From Ursus arctos (taxonomy: Eukaryota; Chordata; Mammalia; Carnivora; Ursidae): a stretch of 64,000 bases of DNA. Under the pieces are notes generated by a model, which saw only the letters and a program-made list of their open reading frames with translations, ran no database searches and was not told the origin of the DNA. The position numbers were made by a program, and so were the translations under genes. Shown piece after piece: positions 37,001-41,384 of this stretch. Within the stretch, counting starts at the first letter, position 1. Each line of letters begins with the position of its first letter. Where the stretch lies: positions 23,184,001-23,248,000 of the forward strand of contig NW_026623008.1 in NCBI RefSeq assembly GCF_023065955.2. The letters are read 5' to 3'.

Positions 37001-37690
37001 ATACAAAGGCGCAGGTTTGGGGGCAGGAAGAGCAGAACTGGGATGGAGTTTAGAGCTCCCCGCTAGAGAAGGCGACTGAGGTCCAGAGGCGGGATGCCAC
37101 TTGGCCCAAGTCACACAGCAAGTTGGAGGCAGAAGAGGCACTTCAGCCCAGAGCCCCGAAGCGGCCCACTCCACCCCCACTTACCGTGGCTGGGGATCCC
37201 CCACCTCACTGAGTAATCCAGGCAGCCCAGGGCAGCCAGCCGGGGGGAGCGGGGCCTGGGTTCCTCAGGCCCGCGGGGAGGTCCTCGGTCTCTTCTGCCG
37301 GGCCACCAAGCCCCAGCTTCCCAGGTCGCTGGCTCCGGGGGCTGAATGCTGCCCCGCGAGCGAACGCGCGCCTGTCTGCCCGGGACCGCCGGCCACTCCG
37401 GGTGGGGGAAGAGGGGCGGTTCCAGGGGGCTGGGGACTCGCCAGGGCCGCTAATGGAACACAGCTGGACCCGCCCGCCGAGCGGGAGGCGGGAGCGAGAG
37501 CCGGGAGGGGGCTCCAGCGGTGGCAGAGGCGGCCGGCGAGACGCACGGCCCCGCTCCCGGCCTGGCCCCGCGCCCGCGCCCGCCCCGCCCGCTTCCCCGC
37601 CAGGTGAGCTCTGGCGCGAGCGGGGCGGGACCCTGCGTGCCCCGAGCTGCCCGGCGAGGGGGCTCCGCTGCCGGCCGCGGCCGCGGAGGT
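1003..37690 (-). CDS. COL16A1: Collagen alpha-1(XVI) chain gene, 5' three quarters
   Basis: This is a secreted homotrimeric FACIT-like collagen of the extracellular matrix. It associates with fibrils or microfibrils and binds integrins. Fifty-six coding exons were traced by reading frame and GT-AG sites; joined, they give 1206 codons without a stop. In order they encode a signal peptide (about 1-21), a TSPN/laminin-G-like domain (about 50-230), a linker with CC, CFC and CPPC cysteines, and then from about residue 331 Gly-X-Y blocks separated by breaks that carry C-x-x-C pairs. Collagenous exons are phase 0 and mostly 27, 36, 45, 54 or 63 nt. The sequence agrees almost residue for residue with the human protein as I remember it (about 1604 aa, 71 exons). 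The remaining C-terminal part lies left of position 1; no further exon is visible in 1-1002. Introns contain MIR, L2 and other old repeats. Exon numbers assume a single non-coding exon 1. Confidence 0.97.
1423..1458 (-). CDS. COL16A1: COL16A1 exon 56: collagenous
   Basis: 36 nt, residues 1174-1185, GFQGQPGFPGPP. Confidence 0.95.
1775..1828 (-). CDS. COL16A1: COL16A1 exon 55: collagenous
   Basis: 54 nt, residues 1156-1173, GPRGERGPQGNSGEKGDQ, identical to human as I recall it. Confidence 0.96.
1945..1989 (-). CDS. COL16A1: COL16A1 exon 54: collagenous
   Basis: 45 nt, residues 1141-1155, GPPGSEGLPGPPGPA. Confidence 0.95.
2150..2925 (+). repeat. LINE-2 (L2) fragment(s), intronic
   Basis: Typical L2 3' text: ccttccatggctcccc, gggcctttgcacggctgtcc, and a second part from 2630 with gctcagctcaaacagcacct and gaatgtgggctcctgac. 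Lies in the COL16A1 intron between exons 53 and 54. Confidence 0.8.
3575..3628 (-). CDS. COL16A1: COL16A1 exon 53: collagenous
   Basis: 54 nt, residues 1123-1140, GIKGERGYVGPPGEKGES. Confidence 0.95.
3851..3972 (+). repeat. Tandem duplication, two 61-bp copies
   Basis: ggtctccccacctctcctgt... at 3851-3911 is repeated at 3912-3972 with only a few mismatches. Intronic, between exons 52 and 53. Confidence 0.9.
4230..4283 (-). CDS. COL16A1: COL16A1 exon 52: collagenous
   Basis: 54 nt, residues 1105-1122, GPPGQPGYPGAMGPPGLP. Confidence 0.95.
4875..4928 (-). CDS. COL16A1: COL16A1 exon 51: collagenous
   Basis: 54 nt, residues 1087-1104, GLQGERGLRGLTGEKGEP. Acceptor CTCTCCAAG|GGT. Confidence 0.95.
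4929..6681 (-). other. COL16A1: COL16A1 intron 50
   Basis: 1.75 kb between exons 50 and 51. Contains the minisatellite at 5060 and a purine-rich stretch at about 6270-6510 (gaga/agaagg words). No exon seen. Confidence 0.7.
5060..5338 (+). repeat. Degenerate minisatellite, period about 30 bp
   Basis: About nine diverged units of the kind gtgtgcccctcagggaggtgac...(c)actg run head to tail in the COL16A1 intron between exons 50 and 51. Units differ in length and sequence. Confidence 0.7.
6682..6726 (-). CDS. COL16A1: COL16A1 exon 50: collagenous
   Basis: 45 nt, residues 1072-1086, GPPGFPGAVGSPGLP, matching human. It is a whole number of triplets, so skipping would keep the helix in frame. Confidence 0.94.
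7653..7697 (-). CDS. COL16A1: COL16A1 exon 49: collagenous
   Basis: 45 nt, residues 1057-1071, GPPGMRGSPGPPGPI. Donor CCTATC|GTAAGT. Confidence 0.94.
7850..8420 (+). repeat. Ancient interspersed repeat, same family, intronic
   Basis: aacaaacatttattgagcag, tatgtcccagacactagtcc and ggtgtccctgagaaggtgat. Between exons 48 and 49 of COL16A1. Confidence 0.55.
8490..8576 (-). CDS. COL16A1: COL16A1 exon 48: RGD and collagenous
   Basis: 87 nt, residues 1028-1056, GDNSEGDPGCAGSPGLPG... to GQRGEE. R1027-G-D1029 spans the exon 47/48 junction and is conserved in human as I recall it. Confidence 0.96.
8668..8709 (-). CDS. COL16A1: COL16A1 exon 47: non-collagenous, charged
   Basis: 42 nt, residues 1014-1027, CFAERERPRAEEAR. 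With exon 46 it forms a C-x-x-C (CARC). Its last arginine begins an RGD completed by exon 48. Confidence 0.94.
8797..8913 (-). CDS. COL16A1: COL16A1 exon 46: cysteine-rich break and short helix
   Basis: 117 nt, residues 975-1013. SICGDCVQGQTAHPVAFLEK is the break; then GEKGDQGIPGAPGLDSCAR. Confidence 0.95.
8914..10872 (-). other. COL16A1: COL16A1 intron 45
   Basis: 1.96 kb between exons 45 and 46. A MIR fragment lies at 9510. No other feature seen. Confidence 0.7.
9510..9700 (+). repeat. MIR SINE fragment, intronic
   Basis: catcgtactaggcctgtgct, cagtgcagtgaggcaggtaa, gagatgagaaagccgatgcg. Confidence 0.6.
10873..10905 (-). CDS. COL16A1: COL16A1 exon 45: non-collagenous
   Basis: 33 nt, residues 964-974, GSLPIEQHLLK (human GSLPIEKHLLK). 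Confidence 0.94.
11129..11182 (-). CDS. COL16A1: COL16A1 exon 44: end of a collagenous block
   Basis: 54 nt, residues 946-963, GVPGNTGLPGQPGLTAEL, after a 3.2-kb intron. The repeat ends at TAEL. Confidence 0.95.
11550..11680 (+). repeat. MIR SINE fragment, intronic
   Basis: aagtgccttgcccgaggtca, gaggtgagattaagagtcag. Confidence 0.6.
13455..13720 (+). repeat. MIR SINE
   Basis: Near full-length MIR: tttactatgtgccaggcatg, aacagatgaaggaactgaga, gagctgggattcaaagtcag. Confidence 0.9.
13735..14010 (+). repeat. LINE-2 fragment, intronic
   Basis: Contains cctttgcacctgctgctttc, ggaatgctctccctc and the decayed L2 tail, directly after a MIR, in the 3.2-kb intron between exons 43 and 44. Confidence 0.65.
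14346..14399 (-). CDS. COL16A1: COL16A1 exon 43: collagenous
   Basis: 54 nt, residues 928-945, GPPGVPGPPGPPGMPGLQ, proline-rich and so locally stable helix. Confidence 0.95.
14532..14579 (-). CDS. COL16A1: COL16A1 exon 42: tryptophan-rich break
   Basis: 48 nt, residues 912-927, GAPGLWMGSSWQPGPQ. The donor is CCGCAG|GTGTGT. Confidence 0.94.
14763..14822 (-). CDS. COL16A1: COL16A1 exon 41: C-x-C break carrying RGD
   Basis: 60 nt, residues 892-911, GEPGECSCPSRGDPIFSGMP. R902-G-D904 is coded at 14792-14784 and lies outside the helix, beside the cysteines, where it could be exposed. Confidence 0.96.
14905..15090 (+). repeat. MIR SINE, intronic
   Basis: ccaggtttaaatccaggatc, tcctcacctgtaagatgagg. 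Confidence 0.75.
15557..15583 (-). CDS. COL16A1: COL16A1 exon 40: 27-nt collagenous exon
   Basis: 27 nt, residues 883-891, GEKGPQGEK, three triplets. Confidence 0.93.
15673..15726 (-). CDS. COL16A1: COL16A1 exon 39: collagenous
   Basis: 54 nt, residues 865-882, GPDGQQGQTGLPGARGTP. Confidence 0.95.
16915..17060 (+). mobile_element. DNA transposon relic (gtccagtagggtagccc type)
   Basis: ctgtgctgtccagtagggta followed by an A/T-rich core (atttaaatttaaattaatta). It belongs to the same family as the copy at 54915-55140. I do not name the family. Confidence 0.6.
17165..17345 (+). repeat. MIR SINE, intronic
   Basis: ctaggttcaagtcctgactc, cttcctcatctatgaaacag, gccattgtgaggtttaagca. Confidence 0.85.
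17561..17629 (-). CDS. COL16A1: COL16A1 exon 38: collagenous with SVSG break
   Basis: 69 nt, residues 842-864, GSPGLKGAAGPMGPPGASVS then GPP. ASVSG interrupts the repeat as in human. Confidence 0.95.
17803..17856 (-). CDS. COL16A1: COL16A1 exon 37: collagenous
   Basis: 54 nt, residues 824-841, GLPGPRGPPGPVGEKGAK. Confidence 0.95.
17946..17981 (-). CDS. COL16A1: COL16A1 exon 36: collagenous
   Basis: 36 nt, residues 812-823, GELGVQGLPGIQ. Confidence 0.94.
18322..18363 (-). CDS. COL16A1: COL16A1 exon 35: collagenous with imperfection
   Basis: 42 nt, residues 798-811, GEPGPPGKGVQGPQ. Confidence 0.94.
18578..18631 (-). CDS. COL16A1: COL16A1 exon 34: collagenous
   Basis: 54 nt, residues 780-797, GRPGLPGVQGPPGLKGIQ. 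The donor CAG|GTATGTGTG is repeated 32 nt downstream; only the first keeps the frame. Confidence 0.93.
18739..18861 (-). CDS. COL16A1: COL16A1 exon 33: C-x-x-C break then collagenous
   Basis: 123 nt, residues 739-779. GDGCTACPSLQGTAMNMAG (break) then GLPGKPGPKGEPGPEGVG-type repeats. Confidence 0.96.
19178..19285 (-). CDS. COL16A1: COL16A1 exon 32: collagenous, double size
   Basis: 108 nt (twice 54), residues 703-738, twelve perfect triplets from GDAGNPGDPGVPGTTG to GPVGPKGEK. The donor is AAAAG|GTCAGT. Confidence 0.95.
19492..19527 (-). CDS. COL16A1: COL16A1 exon 31: collagenous
   Basis: 36 nt, residues 691-702, GKAGDHGLKGQK. Confidence 0.95.
19680..20110 (+). repeat. Two MIR SINE fragments, intronic
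   Basis: First: ccttaacctctctgtgactc and cggtttccttatctgtcaac. Second from about 19890: agaggaaacagaggcacgga and gagtttgaacccaggcctgt. Confidence 0.8.
20278..20409 (-). CDS. COL16A1: COL16A1 exon 30: C-x-x-C break then collagenous
   Basis: 132 nt, residues 647-690. GEPCEPCPALSRPQDGDSY is the break, then ALPGPPGEKGEPGPPGFG and GLPGKQ. The FGLPG step is again an imperfection. Confidence 0.96.
20691..20735 (-). CDS. COL16A1: COL16A1 exon 29: collagenous
   Basis: 45 nt, residues 632-646, GPPGPVGPTGIKGEK. Confidence 0.95.
20893..20928 (-). CDS. COL16A1: COL16A1 exon 28: collagenous
   Basis: 36 nt, residues 620-631, GNFGEAGPAGQQ, flanked by a 1.8-kb upstream intron. Confidence 0.94.
20929..22698 (-). 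other. COL16A1: COL16A1 intron 27
   Basis: 1.77 kb between exons 27 and 28. Holds an old repeat around 21200-21900 and a MIR at 22205. No exon seen. Confidence 0.7.
22205..22455 (+). repeat. MIR SINE, intronic
   Basis: cagttctactcccaaacagc, catgtgaccttggggaacgg, ggcgcccggcacatggtaag. Confidence 0.8.
22699..22743 (-). CDS. COL16A1: COL16A1 exon 27: collagenous
   Basis: 45 nt, residues 605-619, GKVGAPGPAGLKGEK. It appears one triplet longer than what I remember of the human segment (GRAGVPGLKGEK). Confidence 0.92.
23103..23213 (-). CDS. COL16A1: COL16A1 exon 26: C-x-x-C break then collagenous
   Basis: 111 nt, residues 568-604. GDSCLSCSLAVGTHHLGPST is the break; then GAKGDVGSPGFGLPGLP. It corresponds to human GEPCLSCSSVVG.... 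Confidence 0.95.
23295..23330 (-). CDS. COL16A1: COL16A1 exon 25: collagenous
   Basis: 36 nt, residues 556-567, GDPGIQGAKGEK. Its first two residues complete an RGD with the arginine that ends exon 24. Confidence 0.95.
23557..23592 (-). CDS. COL16A1: COL16A1 exon 24: 36-nt imperfect collagenous exon
   Basis: 36 nt in frame, residues 544-555, EGLGAVGWKGDR. Acceptor TTTCTTTCAG|GAG, donor GATCGG|GTAGGT; an AG three bases further in would give 33 nt, also in frame. I do not recall this segment from the human protein, where the flanking exons seem to join directly, but it continues the frame and the repeat. It may be alternative. Confidence 0.72.
23983..24093 (-). CDS. COL16A1: COL16A1 exon 23: C-x-x-C break then collagenous
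   Basis: 111 nt, residues 507-543. It starts GDPCEVCPTLPEGFQNFVG (a non-collagenous break with C-E-V-C) and returns to Gly-X-Y in GLPGKPGPKGEPGDPAPAK. Confidence 0.96.
24232..24267 (-). CDS. COL16A1: COL16A1 exon 22: collagenous
   Basis: 36 nt, residues 495-506, GKPGVPGLKGEK, four triplets. Confidence 0.94.
24437..24481 (-). CDS. COL16A1: COL16A1 exon 21: collagenous
   Basis: 45 nt, residues 480-494, GSSGVPGKEGPGGKP, five triplets. Donor AAACCT|GTAAGT. Confidence 0.94.
25098..25136 (-). CDS. COL16A1: COL16A1 exon 20: collagenous
   Basis: 39 nt, residues 467-479, GDPGGPPGPKGDK. The GGPPG step is an imperfection. Confidence 0.94.
25315..25410 (-). CDS. COL16A1: COL16A1 exon 19: collagenous with one imperfection
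   Basis: 96 nt, residues 435-466, GDPGFVGPEGLAGEPG.. then GLPGPPGIGLPGTP. The G-I-G step is a one-residue deletion in the repeat and puts a flexible kink in the helix. Confidence 0.96.
25496..25540 (-). CDS. COL16A1: COL16A1 exon 18: collagenous with a cysteine
   Basis: 45 nt, residues 420-434, GRPGEICVMGPKGQK. The cysteine lies inside the Gly-X-Y frame, as in human. Confidence 0.95.
25884..25946 (-). CDS. COL16A1: COL16A1 exon 17: collagenous
   Basis: 63 nt, residues 399-419, from GQKGEKGDGGVKG to GKPGRD. The donor is the weaker GAT|GTACGG. Confidence 0.94.
26325..26360 (-). CDS. COL16A1: COL16A1 exon 16: collagenous
   Basis: 36 nt, residues 387-398, GPSGLPGSTGQK, four triplets. Confidence 0.95.
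26459..26503 (-). CDS. COL16A1: COL16A1 exon 15: return to collagenous sequence
   Basis: 45 nt, residues 372-386, CAEGPKGEKGESGAL. Acceptor CGCTCAG|TGT. The cysteine pairs with that of exon 14 in the same break. Confidence 0.95.
26629..26670 (-). CDS. COL16A1: COL16A1 exon 14: non-collagenous break
   Basis: 42 nt, residues 358-371, GSDCVRISPDAPLQ, an interruption with a single cysteine. Confidence 0.95.
26939..27001 (-). CDS. COL16A1: COL16A1 exon 13: collagenous
   Basis: 63 nt, residues 337-357, seven Gly-X-Y triplets (GGKGERGLPGPSGPKGEKGA..). Charged KGE repeats resemble human. Donor CCCGG|GTAAGT. Confidence 0.96.
27345..27470 (+). repeat. MIR SINE fragment, intronic
   Basis: agctcgaatcctgcaccacc, actcagtttcttcatcaata. 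Confidence 0.75.
28031..28057 (-). CDS. COL16A1: COL16A1 exon 12: entry to the first triple helix
   Basis: 27 nt, residues 328-336, VTIGPSGPK. Gly-X-Y repetition begins here. Acceptor CTCCCAG|GTC, donor CCCAAG|GTGAGT. Confidence 0.93.
29059..29094 (-). CDS. COL16A1: COL16A1 exon 11: CPPC motif
   Basis: 36 nt, residues 316-327, CPPCVHGARESN. Its last residue and exon 12 create the sequon N327-V-T329 across the junction. CPPC is likely to cross-link chains near the start of the helix. Confidence 0.95.
29665..29691 (-). CDS. COL16A1: COL16A1 exon 10: 27-nt microexon
   Basis: 27 nt, residues 307-315, ARQETAADE. It matches human ..QETAADE. Acceptor TTCCCAG|GCC, donor GATGAG|GTAAGC. Confidence 0.93.
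29995..30048 (-). CDS. COL16A1: COL16A1 exon 9: linker
   Basis: 54 nt, residues 289-306, VDTQLTGSISQKAERGTK. Acceptor TGCCCAG|GTG, donor ACAAAG|GTAGAG. It is not collagenous although it is 54 nt long. Confidence 0.95.
30805..30930 (-). CDS. COL16A1: COL16A1 exon 8: cysteine-containing linker
   Basis: 126 nt, phase 0, residues 247-288. It starts CPPETSKARRDTQSNELIEI and includes the CFC motif in YTRCFCLEEPQNSK. Acceptor GACAG|TGT, donor AGCAAG|GTGGGT. Confidence 0.96.
31099..31179 (-). CDS. COL16A1: COL16A1 exon 7: end of LamG-like domain, CC motif
   Basis: 81 nt, phase 0, residues 220-246. It encodes FDLQEAHIYCDPELVLEEG followed by CCEILPGG. The adjacent cysteines are conserved in the family. 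Donor GGCGGG|GTGAGT. Confidence 0.96.
31330..31760 (+). repeat. Ancient interspersed repeat, intronic
   Basis: gaccatgaagggccttgaat and ggaaggagctggtcagatac resemble the 51- and 56-kb copies. Between exons 6 and 7. Confidence 0.5.
31798..32064 (-). CDS. COL16A1: COL16A1 exon 6: TSPN/LamG-like domain, large exon
   Basis: 267 nt, phase 0, residues 131-219, the largest coding exon of the gene in this window. It contains ISLEVNSQERSLELRA, DGDFVSCIFPVPQLFDLRWH and GHVFLGLDAEQGKPVS, the DLRWHKL-type motif being characteristic of TSPN domains. Acceptor CCGCAG|ATT, donor GTCTCG|GTGAGT. Confidence 0.97.
32354..32477 (-). CDS. COL16A1: COL16A1 exon 5: TSPN/LamG-like domain
   Basis: 124 nt, phase 2 to 0, residues 89-130. 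It encodes RRVFPRGLPDEFALVLT and ...KHTHQSTWYLFQVTD, typical TSPN core strands. Acceptor CCCCAG|ACG, donor CCACAG|GTGAGC. Confidence 0.96.
33315..33432 (-). CDS. COL16A1: COL16A1 exon 4: start of TSPN/LamG-like domain
   Basis: 118 nt, phase 1 to 2, residues 50-89 with the last codon split. It contains GFNLIRRLSL and KKIRNPKGPLILRLG, the first strands of the thrombospondin-N-like domain. The acceptor is CCAAAG|GC and the donor is TGCG|GTAAAG. Confidence 0.95.
33542..33616 (-). CDS. COL16A1: COL16A1 exon 3: N-terminal linker
   Basis: 75 nt, phase 1 to 1, residues 25-49. It encodes GEQCPPSQQEGLKLEH... and closes with the N-glycosylation sequon N47-V-T49. Acceptor CTTCCAG|GTG, donor GACCG|GTGAGT. 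Confidence 0.95.
33617..35519 (-). other. COL16A1: COL16A1 intron 2
   Basis: 1.9 kb between the signal-peptide exon and exon 3. No recognised repeat covers it; a CA-rich piece is at 34750-34830. Confidence 0.65.
35520..35626 (-). CDS. COL16A1: COL16A1 exon 2: start codon and signal peptide
   Basis: The ATG is at 35592-35590 and the coding part is 35520-35592 (73 nt, ending phase 1). It encodes residues 1-24, MWASWVPGLWLLSLWATC..., a classic hydrophobic signal peptide matching human MWVSWAPGLWLLGLWAT. The donor is ATACAG|GTGAGG. The 5' end at 35626 is inferred from the acceptor GTTTCCAG|GTG. The leader upstream of the ATG is short. Confidence 0.93.
35627..37184 (-). other. COL16A1: COL16A1 intron 1
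   Basis: 1.56 kb. Contains a low-divergence-looking block at about 35800-36110 with no simple-sequence character, and a CA-rich stretch at 36360-36560. First introns of collagen genes often hold enhancers, but nothing here proves one. Confidence 0.6.
37185..37690 (-). other. COL16A1: COL16A1 exon 1, non-coding (5' end approximate)
   Basis: A strong minus-strand donor (CCACG|GTAAGTGG) sits at 37184/37185, at the downstream edge of the CpG island and 1.6 kb before the start-codon exon. It is the best candidate for the end of a 5' UTR exon. The right boundary is a guess from where the island ends. Confidence 0.5.
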
Positions 37691-37730
37691 GAGGGGGCGG
37701 GGAGGCCGGCCCTTTAAGGGCCCGGCCGGA
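37200..37730 (-). promoter_or_regulatory. COL16A1: COL16A1 CpG-island promoter
   Basis: A sharply GC- and CpG-rich stretch surrounds the inferred first exon, with many GC boxes (ggggcggg and cccgccc types) between about 37560 and 37720 and no convincing TATA box. The palindromic ccctttaaggg near 37710 is the only A/T-rich element. The composition suggests a dispersed, Sp/KLF-driven start. The start site itself cannot be fixed from sequence. Confidence 0.75.
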
Positions 37731-37938
37731 GCGTGAAGGGCCTCCCCGGTGCCACCCCCTTCCCCTCTCCTGGCTGGGCCTCCAGAAGGCTGGGGAGGGC
37801 GGGCGGGGGGTTGCAGACCCTCCTCCCCAGTTCCGTGGCAGCGGTGACGTGGCTACTGCCCAGGCCTCCTCGGTCAGCTTTTTCCAGTTTCTCAGCCTCA
37901 CATTTCCAGTCAGTCTGTTCCTCGGTCTGAACTGAAAC

Positions 37939-37959
37939 GGGGGGGGGGGGGGGGGGGGG
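37939..37959 (+). repeat. Poly-G run of 21
   Basis: Twenty-one G in a row about 250 bp upstream of the inferred COL16A1 first exon, followed by another GGGG. Could form a quadruplex; the length may be unreliable in an assembly. Confidence 0.95.
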
Positions 37960-38079
37960 AGGGGCTCCTCCCAGGATGGGGGGTGGGCGCTACATTAACC
38001 CGTTCTGCCCTTGCCTCATGTCCCAAGATGTGGAGCCCAGCAGGTTCCCTTCTCCCTGACTCCGAGGTCAGAAGGGCTC

Positions 38080-38254
38080 CAGTCCCTGTCCTCTGCTCTA
38101 GCTTTGTGGCTTGGAACTTACTATTTAACTCGGACTCCCTTTTTCATCTGTATGATGGGATAATGATCTATATACCTCACAGGGTTGTTGGGAGCAGGAA
38201 ATGGGTGGAAGTCTATCAAAGGGCTTACACAGGGTCTGGCACAAAAGAGGAGCT
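38080..38254 (+). repeat. MIR SINE, split by SINEC
   Basis: ttgtggcttggaacttacta, gacctcacagggttgttggg-like text, with its tail ggagctcaataaatattcac resuming at 38447 after the SINEC. Confidence 0.75.
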
Positions 38255-38389
38255 CCATATGGGGCGCCTGGCTGGCTCTGCGGTGGACCTTGGGACTCTT
38301 GATCTTGGAATCCAGTGTTTGAGCCCTGCCTTGGGGGTCCGGTTTACTTAAAAAAATAAACATGCAAGAATAGCTATAAAAAAAAACCC
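38255..38389 (+). mobile_element. Short, internally deleted SINEC
   Basis: ggggcgcctggctggctctg... runs into an A-rich tail with much of the body missing. Flanked by aaaagaggagct (38243-38254) and aaaagaagagct (38390-38401), a 12-nt duplication with one mismatch. It splits a MIR. Confidence 0.8.
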
Positions 38390-39079
38390 AAAAGAAGAGC
38401 TGTAAGACACTAGGATTGTGAAGAAATAAAAATATTATATTAAAAAAGGAGCTCAATAAATATTCACTGATATTATCATTATTACCATGAACACTGGCAG
38501 GAGGTGGGGGTGTGGGGACTGGGATTCAAGCATATACACCATCAATGGGACTTGTGAGTGAAAAGGAGCAGGTACGGTGTCTAGTTCTCTCCAGAGACCA
38601 GGGGTGATCCAGGTGACCCTCCCAAGGGTACCCCGCCCAAGGTAGCAAACAAATTTCTGGGCACAAGGGCAGAGGATCTACGGAGAATCGGGGTTCAAGA
38701 GGCCCACGAATGGGAAGAATGAATGTGGGGGAGGGGAGAGCAACTGGGGTGCCCTGATGAGGGGAGACTGCCTGTAGAAGCAACATGGTTGAACCGGAGC
38801 CCTGTGGCCCCATCTAACCCCGGAGAGGCGGGAGCAGGTCTGGGATTTCCCGCCTTAAGAGCCAGAGGCGCTGAGTCAGCGGAAACCCCAACCAAGCCCA
38901 CAGAGGAGCCCCACTGTGGTCCCGGCCCCAGGGAGCCCGGAGCCGTCCCAGATGTGGCTACAACGACGGTGGTGGGGCCTGGGAAGTGCTGAGCTCAGCA
39001 GGCGGGAAGCGGAGGGGTGGGGCTTTCTGGGCACTCGGGCCTGAGAAGTGCGGAGGCAGAGGGTGCTGCCCCAGAGGTG

Positions 39080-39340
39080 GGCATTTGGGAAGTAATAGGC
39101 AACACGTACAGGTCAGGGTCTGTGCTAAGAACTTCACATAGGCTGACTCCTTTACTCCTCGCGTCCACCCCAGGAGGGAGAATTCTATTCTTATCCTCGT
39201 TTTACAGTTGGGGAAACCTGGAGCGTAGGAACGATGCAGCTTGCCCAAGCTCACAGGGCTAGGAGGCGGTGGGACAGGGACCCACGCCCAGCTCGCCCGC
39301 ACTCACAGCGCAAGTTCTTAACTACTAGGCCATCTTGGGC
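39080..39340 (+). repeat. MIR SINE
   Basis: gtgctaagaacttcacatag, tcgttttacagttggggaaa, and gcttgcccaagctcacaggg. Confidence 0.85.
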
Positions 39341-39539
39341 GACTCACGCCCTTCCCCCTGTTCATACCCAGGCACTACCAGGCAGGAGGGGAGGGGTGGA
39401 CCCAGAACAGCCAGAGCCAGAGGGACCTGAGAAGGGGGAACCCAGGTATCTCCCTGCAGCACCCCAAGAGTACTCCCGAGATCCACCAAGCCTGGGGTGC
39501 TCTCTAGGCCTGGATACACTGCAGACACAGTCTAGAAAG

Positions 39540-39960
39540 GTGCCCCTGCCCCTTCCTCCCTGCGGCGCGTGTGTGCACACATCCAGGAGCATGCAGATAC
39601 GCTCTCTCACAACACGCGTGTAGACTTCACATGCACATGGACACACTTATGTTTGCACACACACACGATAGTCCTCCCCATAAACAGATGCAGAGACACA
39701 TATGTGAGCACATATGAACCCACAGAAATACATCCCTGGACATACACCAACACAGGTGCCTAATTCTCAGAACGCACGGGTACAGCCCTACATGCACTTG
39801 GGTATGCACACCCACAGATATGTCTGCACGAGCATACGCAGACACGCAGACGTGCCCACAGGTGTAATTACCCCTAGGTGCGAGCAGAGAGAGCTGCAGA
39901 CCTACGGCGCATACGCGTGCGTGCACACAGACACAGGCGGCTCCCACACTGACCATGCAC
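39540..39960 (+). repeat. CA/TG-rich cryptic simple sequence
   Basis: Many short alternating purine-pyrimidine pieces (acacacacg, gcatacgcg, gtgcgtgcacac) without a fixed period. Similar stretches are at 27100-27330, 27530-27690, 34750-34830, 36360-36560 and 40330-40410. Confidence 0.7.
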
Positions 39961-40439
39961 GCATTTACATGCTTCAGCCCCAGAGGGCCCCGCACACCAG
40001 CAAGCAGGGTCTCCTGTGGGGCCGGGCTCAGTGCCCTCGCCCCAGATGGCATCACCACGAGGTAATCAATGCTGCTAATCGCCACCAGCTGCCCTGGAGC
40101 CTGACTGCCGCTGCCGGGTGGGGCTACCAAGGCCTCCTGGGCCTAGCACAGTGCGCCCAGATGTCAGCCGTGCCCCAGGGCCGCCCACCCCACTGTCCCA
40201 GCTGGCCATCGGGGAATCCCCATCTGGCAGGGGCAGCACAGGAAGCTGGGGGAAAATGAAGAGCCCAGACAGGGCCTTGTCCCAGGACAGGCCCAGGAGC
40301 TCCCATGCAGCCGAGTGGAGGTGGTCTGAACCCCCCACACACACATGCATACCTGGGCCCTGGCATATGGGCACACAGGTGCACGCATGCACGCATGCAC
40401 GCCTATCACACATGGCCCAAACAGACCTCCTGATTATTC

Positions 40440-41030
40440 CCCACAGATCTGCTGCCTCCTGTCTTCCTCATTCCAGTAAATGCCACCGTAATTCATTCAG
40501 ATGCTCAGGCCGAAAAACTAGGAGTCATCCTTGGTTCCTCCCCTGTTGACTCTACCTCCAAAATACAGCCTGCACCCACCGGCTCCTCCCCACCCTCACC
40601 CAAGCCACACCGGCTTCTGCCGGGACTGTTGCAGGAGACTCCCAACCCCTACCTCCCTCCCAGCAGCCAGCAAGGCTTTTCCAAATCTGTAGCTTTAAGT
40701 CTACTCTCCTGCTTCAATTTTCTAGTTCTCATGTCACCTAGAATAAAACCCCAAATTTTTGCCTTGGTCTTTCTAAGAATCCTTCACGATCTGGCCTCTG
40801 CCTTCCTGTCCAGCCACCTCGCCCCAGAAGCTGGGGCCCCACTCACTGGCTTCCATTCGCAGTCCTGAATTGGCCTGGATTTTCCCCTCAGGGCTTTTGT
40901 CCCAAGCCCCTCCCTCTGCCTGGAAGGATTTGCCCCTGATCTTTGCTGGGCCTGCTCTTTGAAGGTCTCACCTCAAAGTTACCTCCTAGAGTGACCTTCC
41001 CAGACCACCCGATCCAGAGGACTCCGCAGT
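40440..41030 (+). repeat. LINE-2 fragment, intergenic
   Basis: ggagtcatccttggttcctc, ccttcacgatctggcctctg, ctctgcctggaaggattt and gagtgaccttcccagaccac in L2 order. Confidence 0.85.
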
Positions 41031-41080
41031 CGCTCCTGATTACATGAATCTGTTTTGAATCTCTGCATAGCTGCAGTATT

Positions 41081-41090
41081 TGTGCGTGTG

Positions 41091-41123
<33 letters not shown>
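41081..41123 (+). repeat. (TG)n microsatellite
   Basis: About 21 TG units with two TGCG interruptions. Confidence 0.95.
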
Positions 41124-41384
41124 ACTGTCTTTCTCTACTAATAAGCAAGAGGCTCCACGGGGGCCTTGTCCACAGGTACTCACCTGCCCACCGCTGAGCC
41201 TGGCGCCCCAGAGGCCTCCCTGGTGCAGTGGTGGGTGAACGCACGCCGCGTTGTCCCAGCACTTGGGCGCAGACGCGCCCCCACAGGAGATATCACGCAC
41301 TAGCACAGGCGTGAGTGAACACACGTGCAGAAATACACGCGTGCAGCTTCTGGGCCACAGAGGAGAGACTGAGACCAGAGGACC

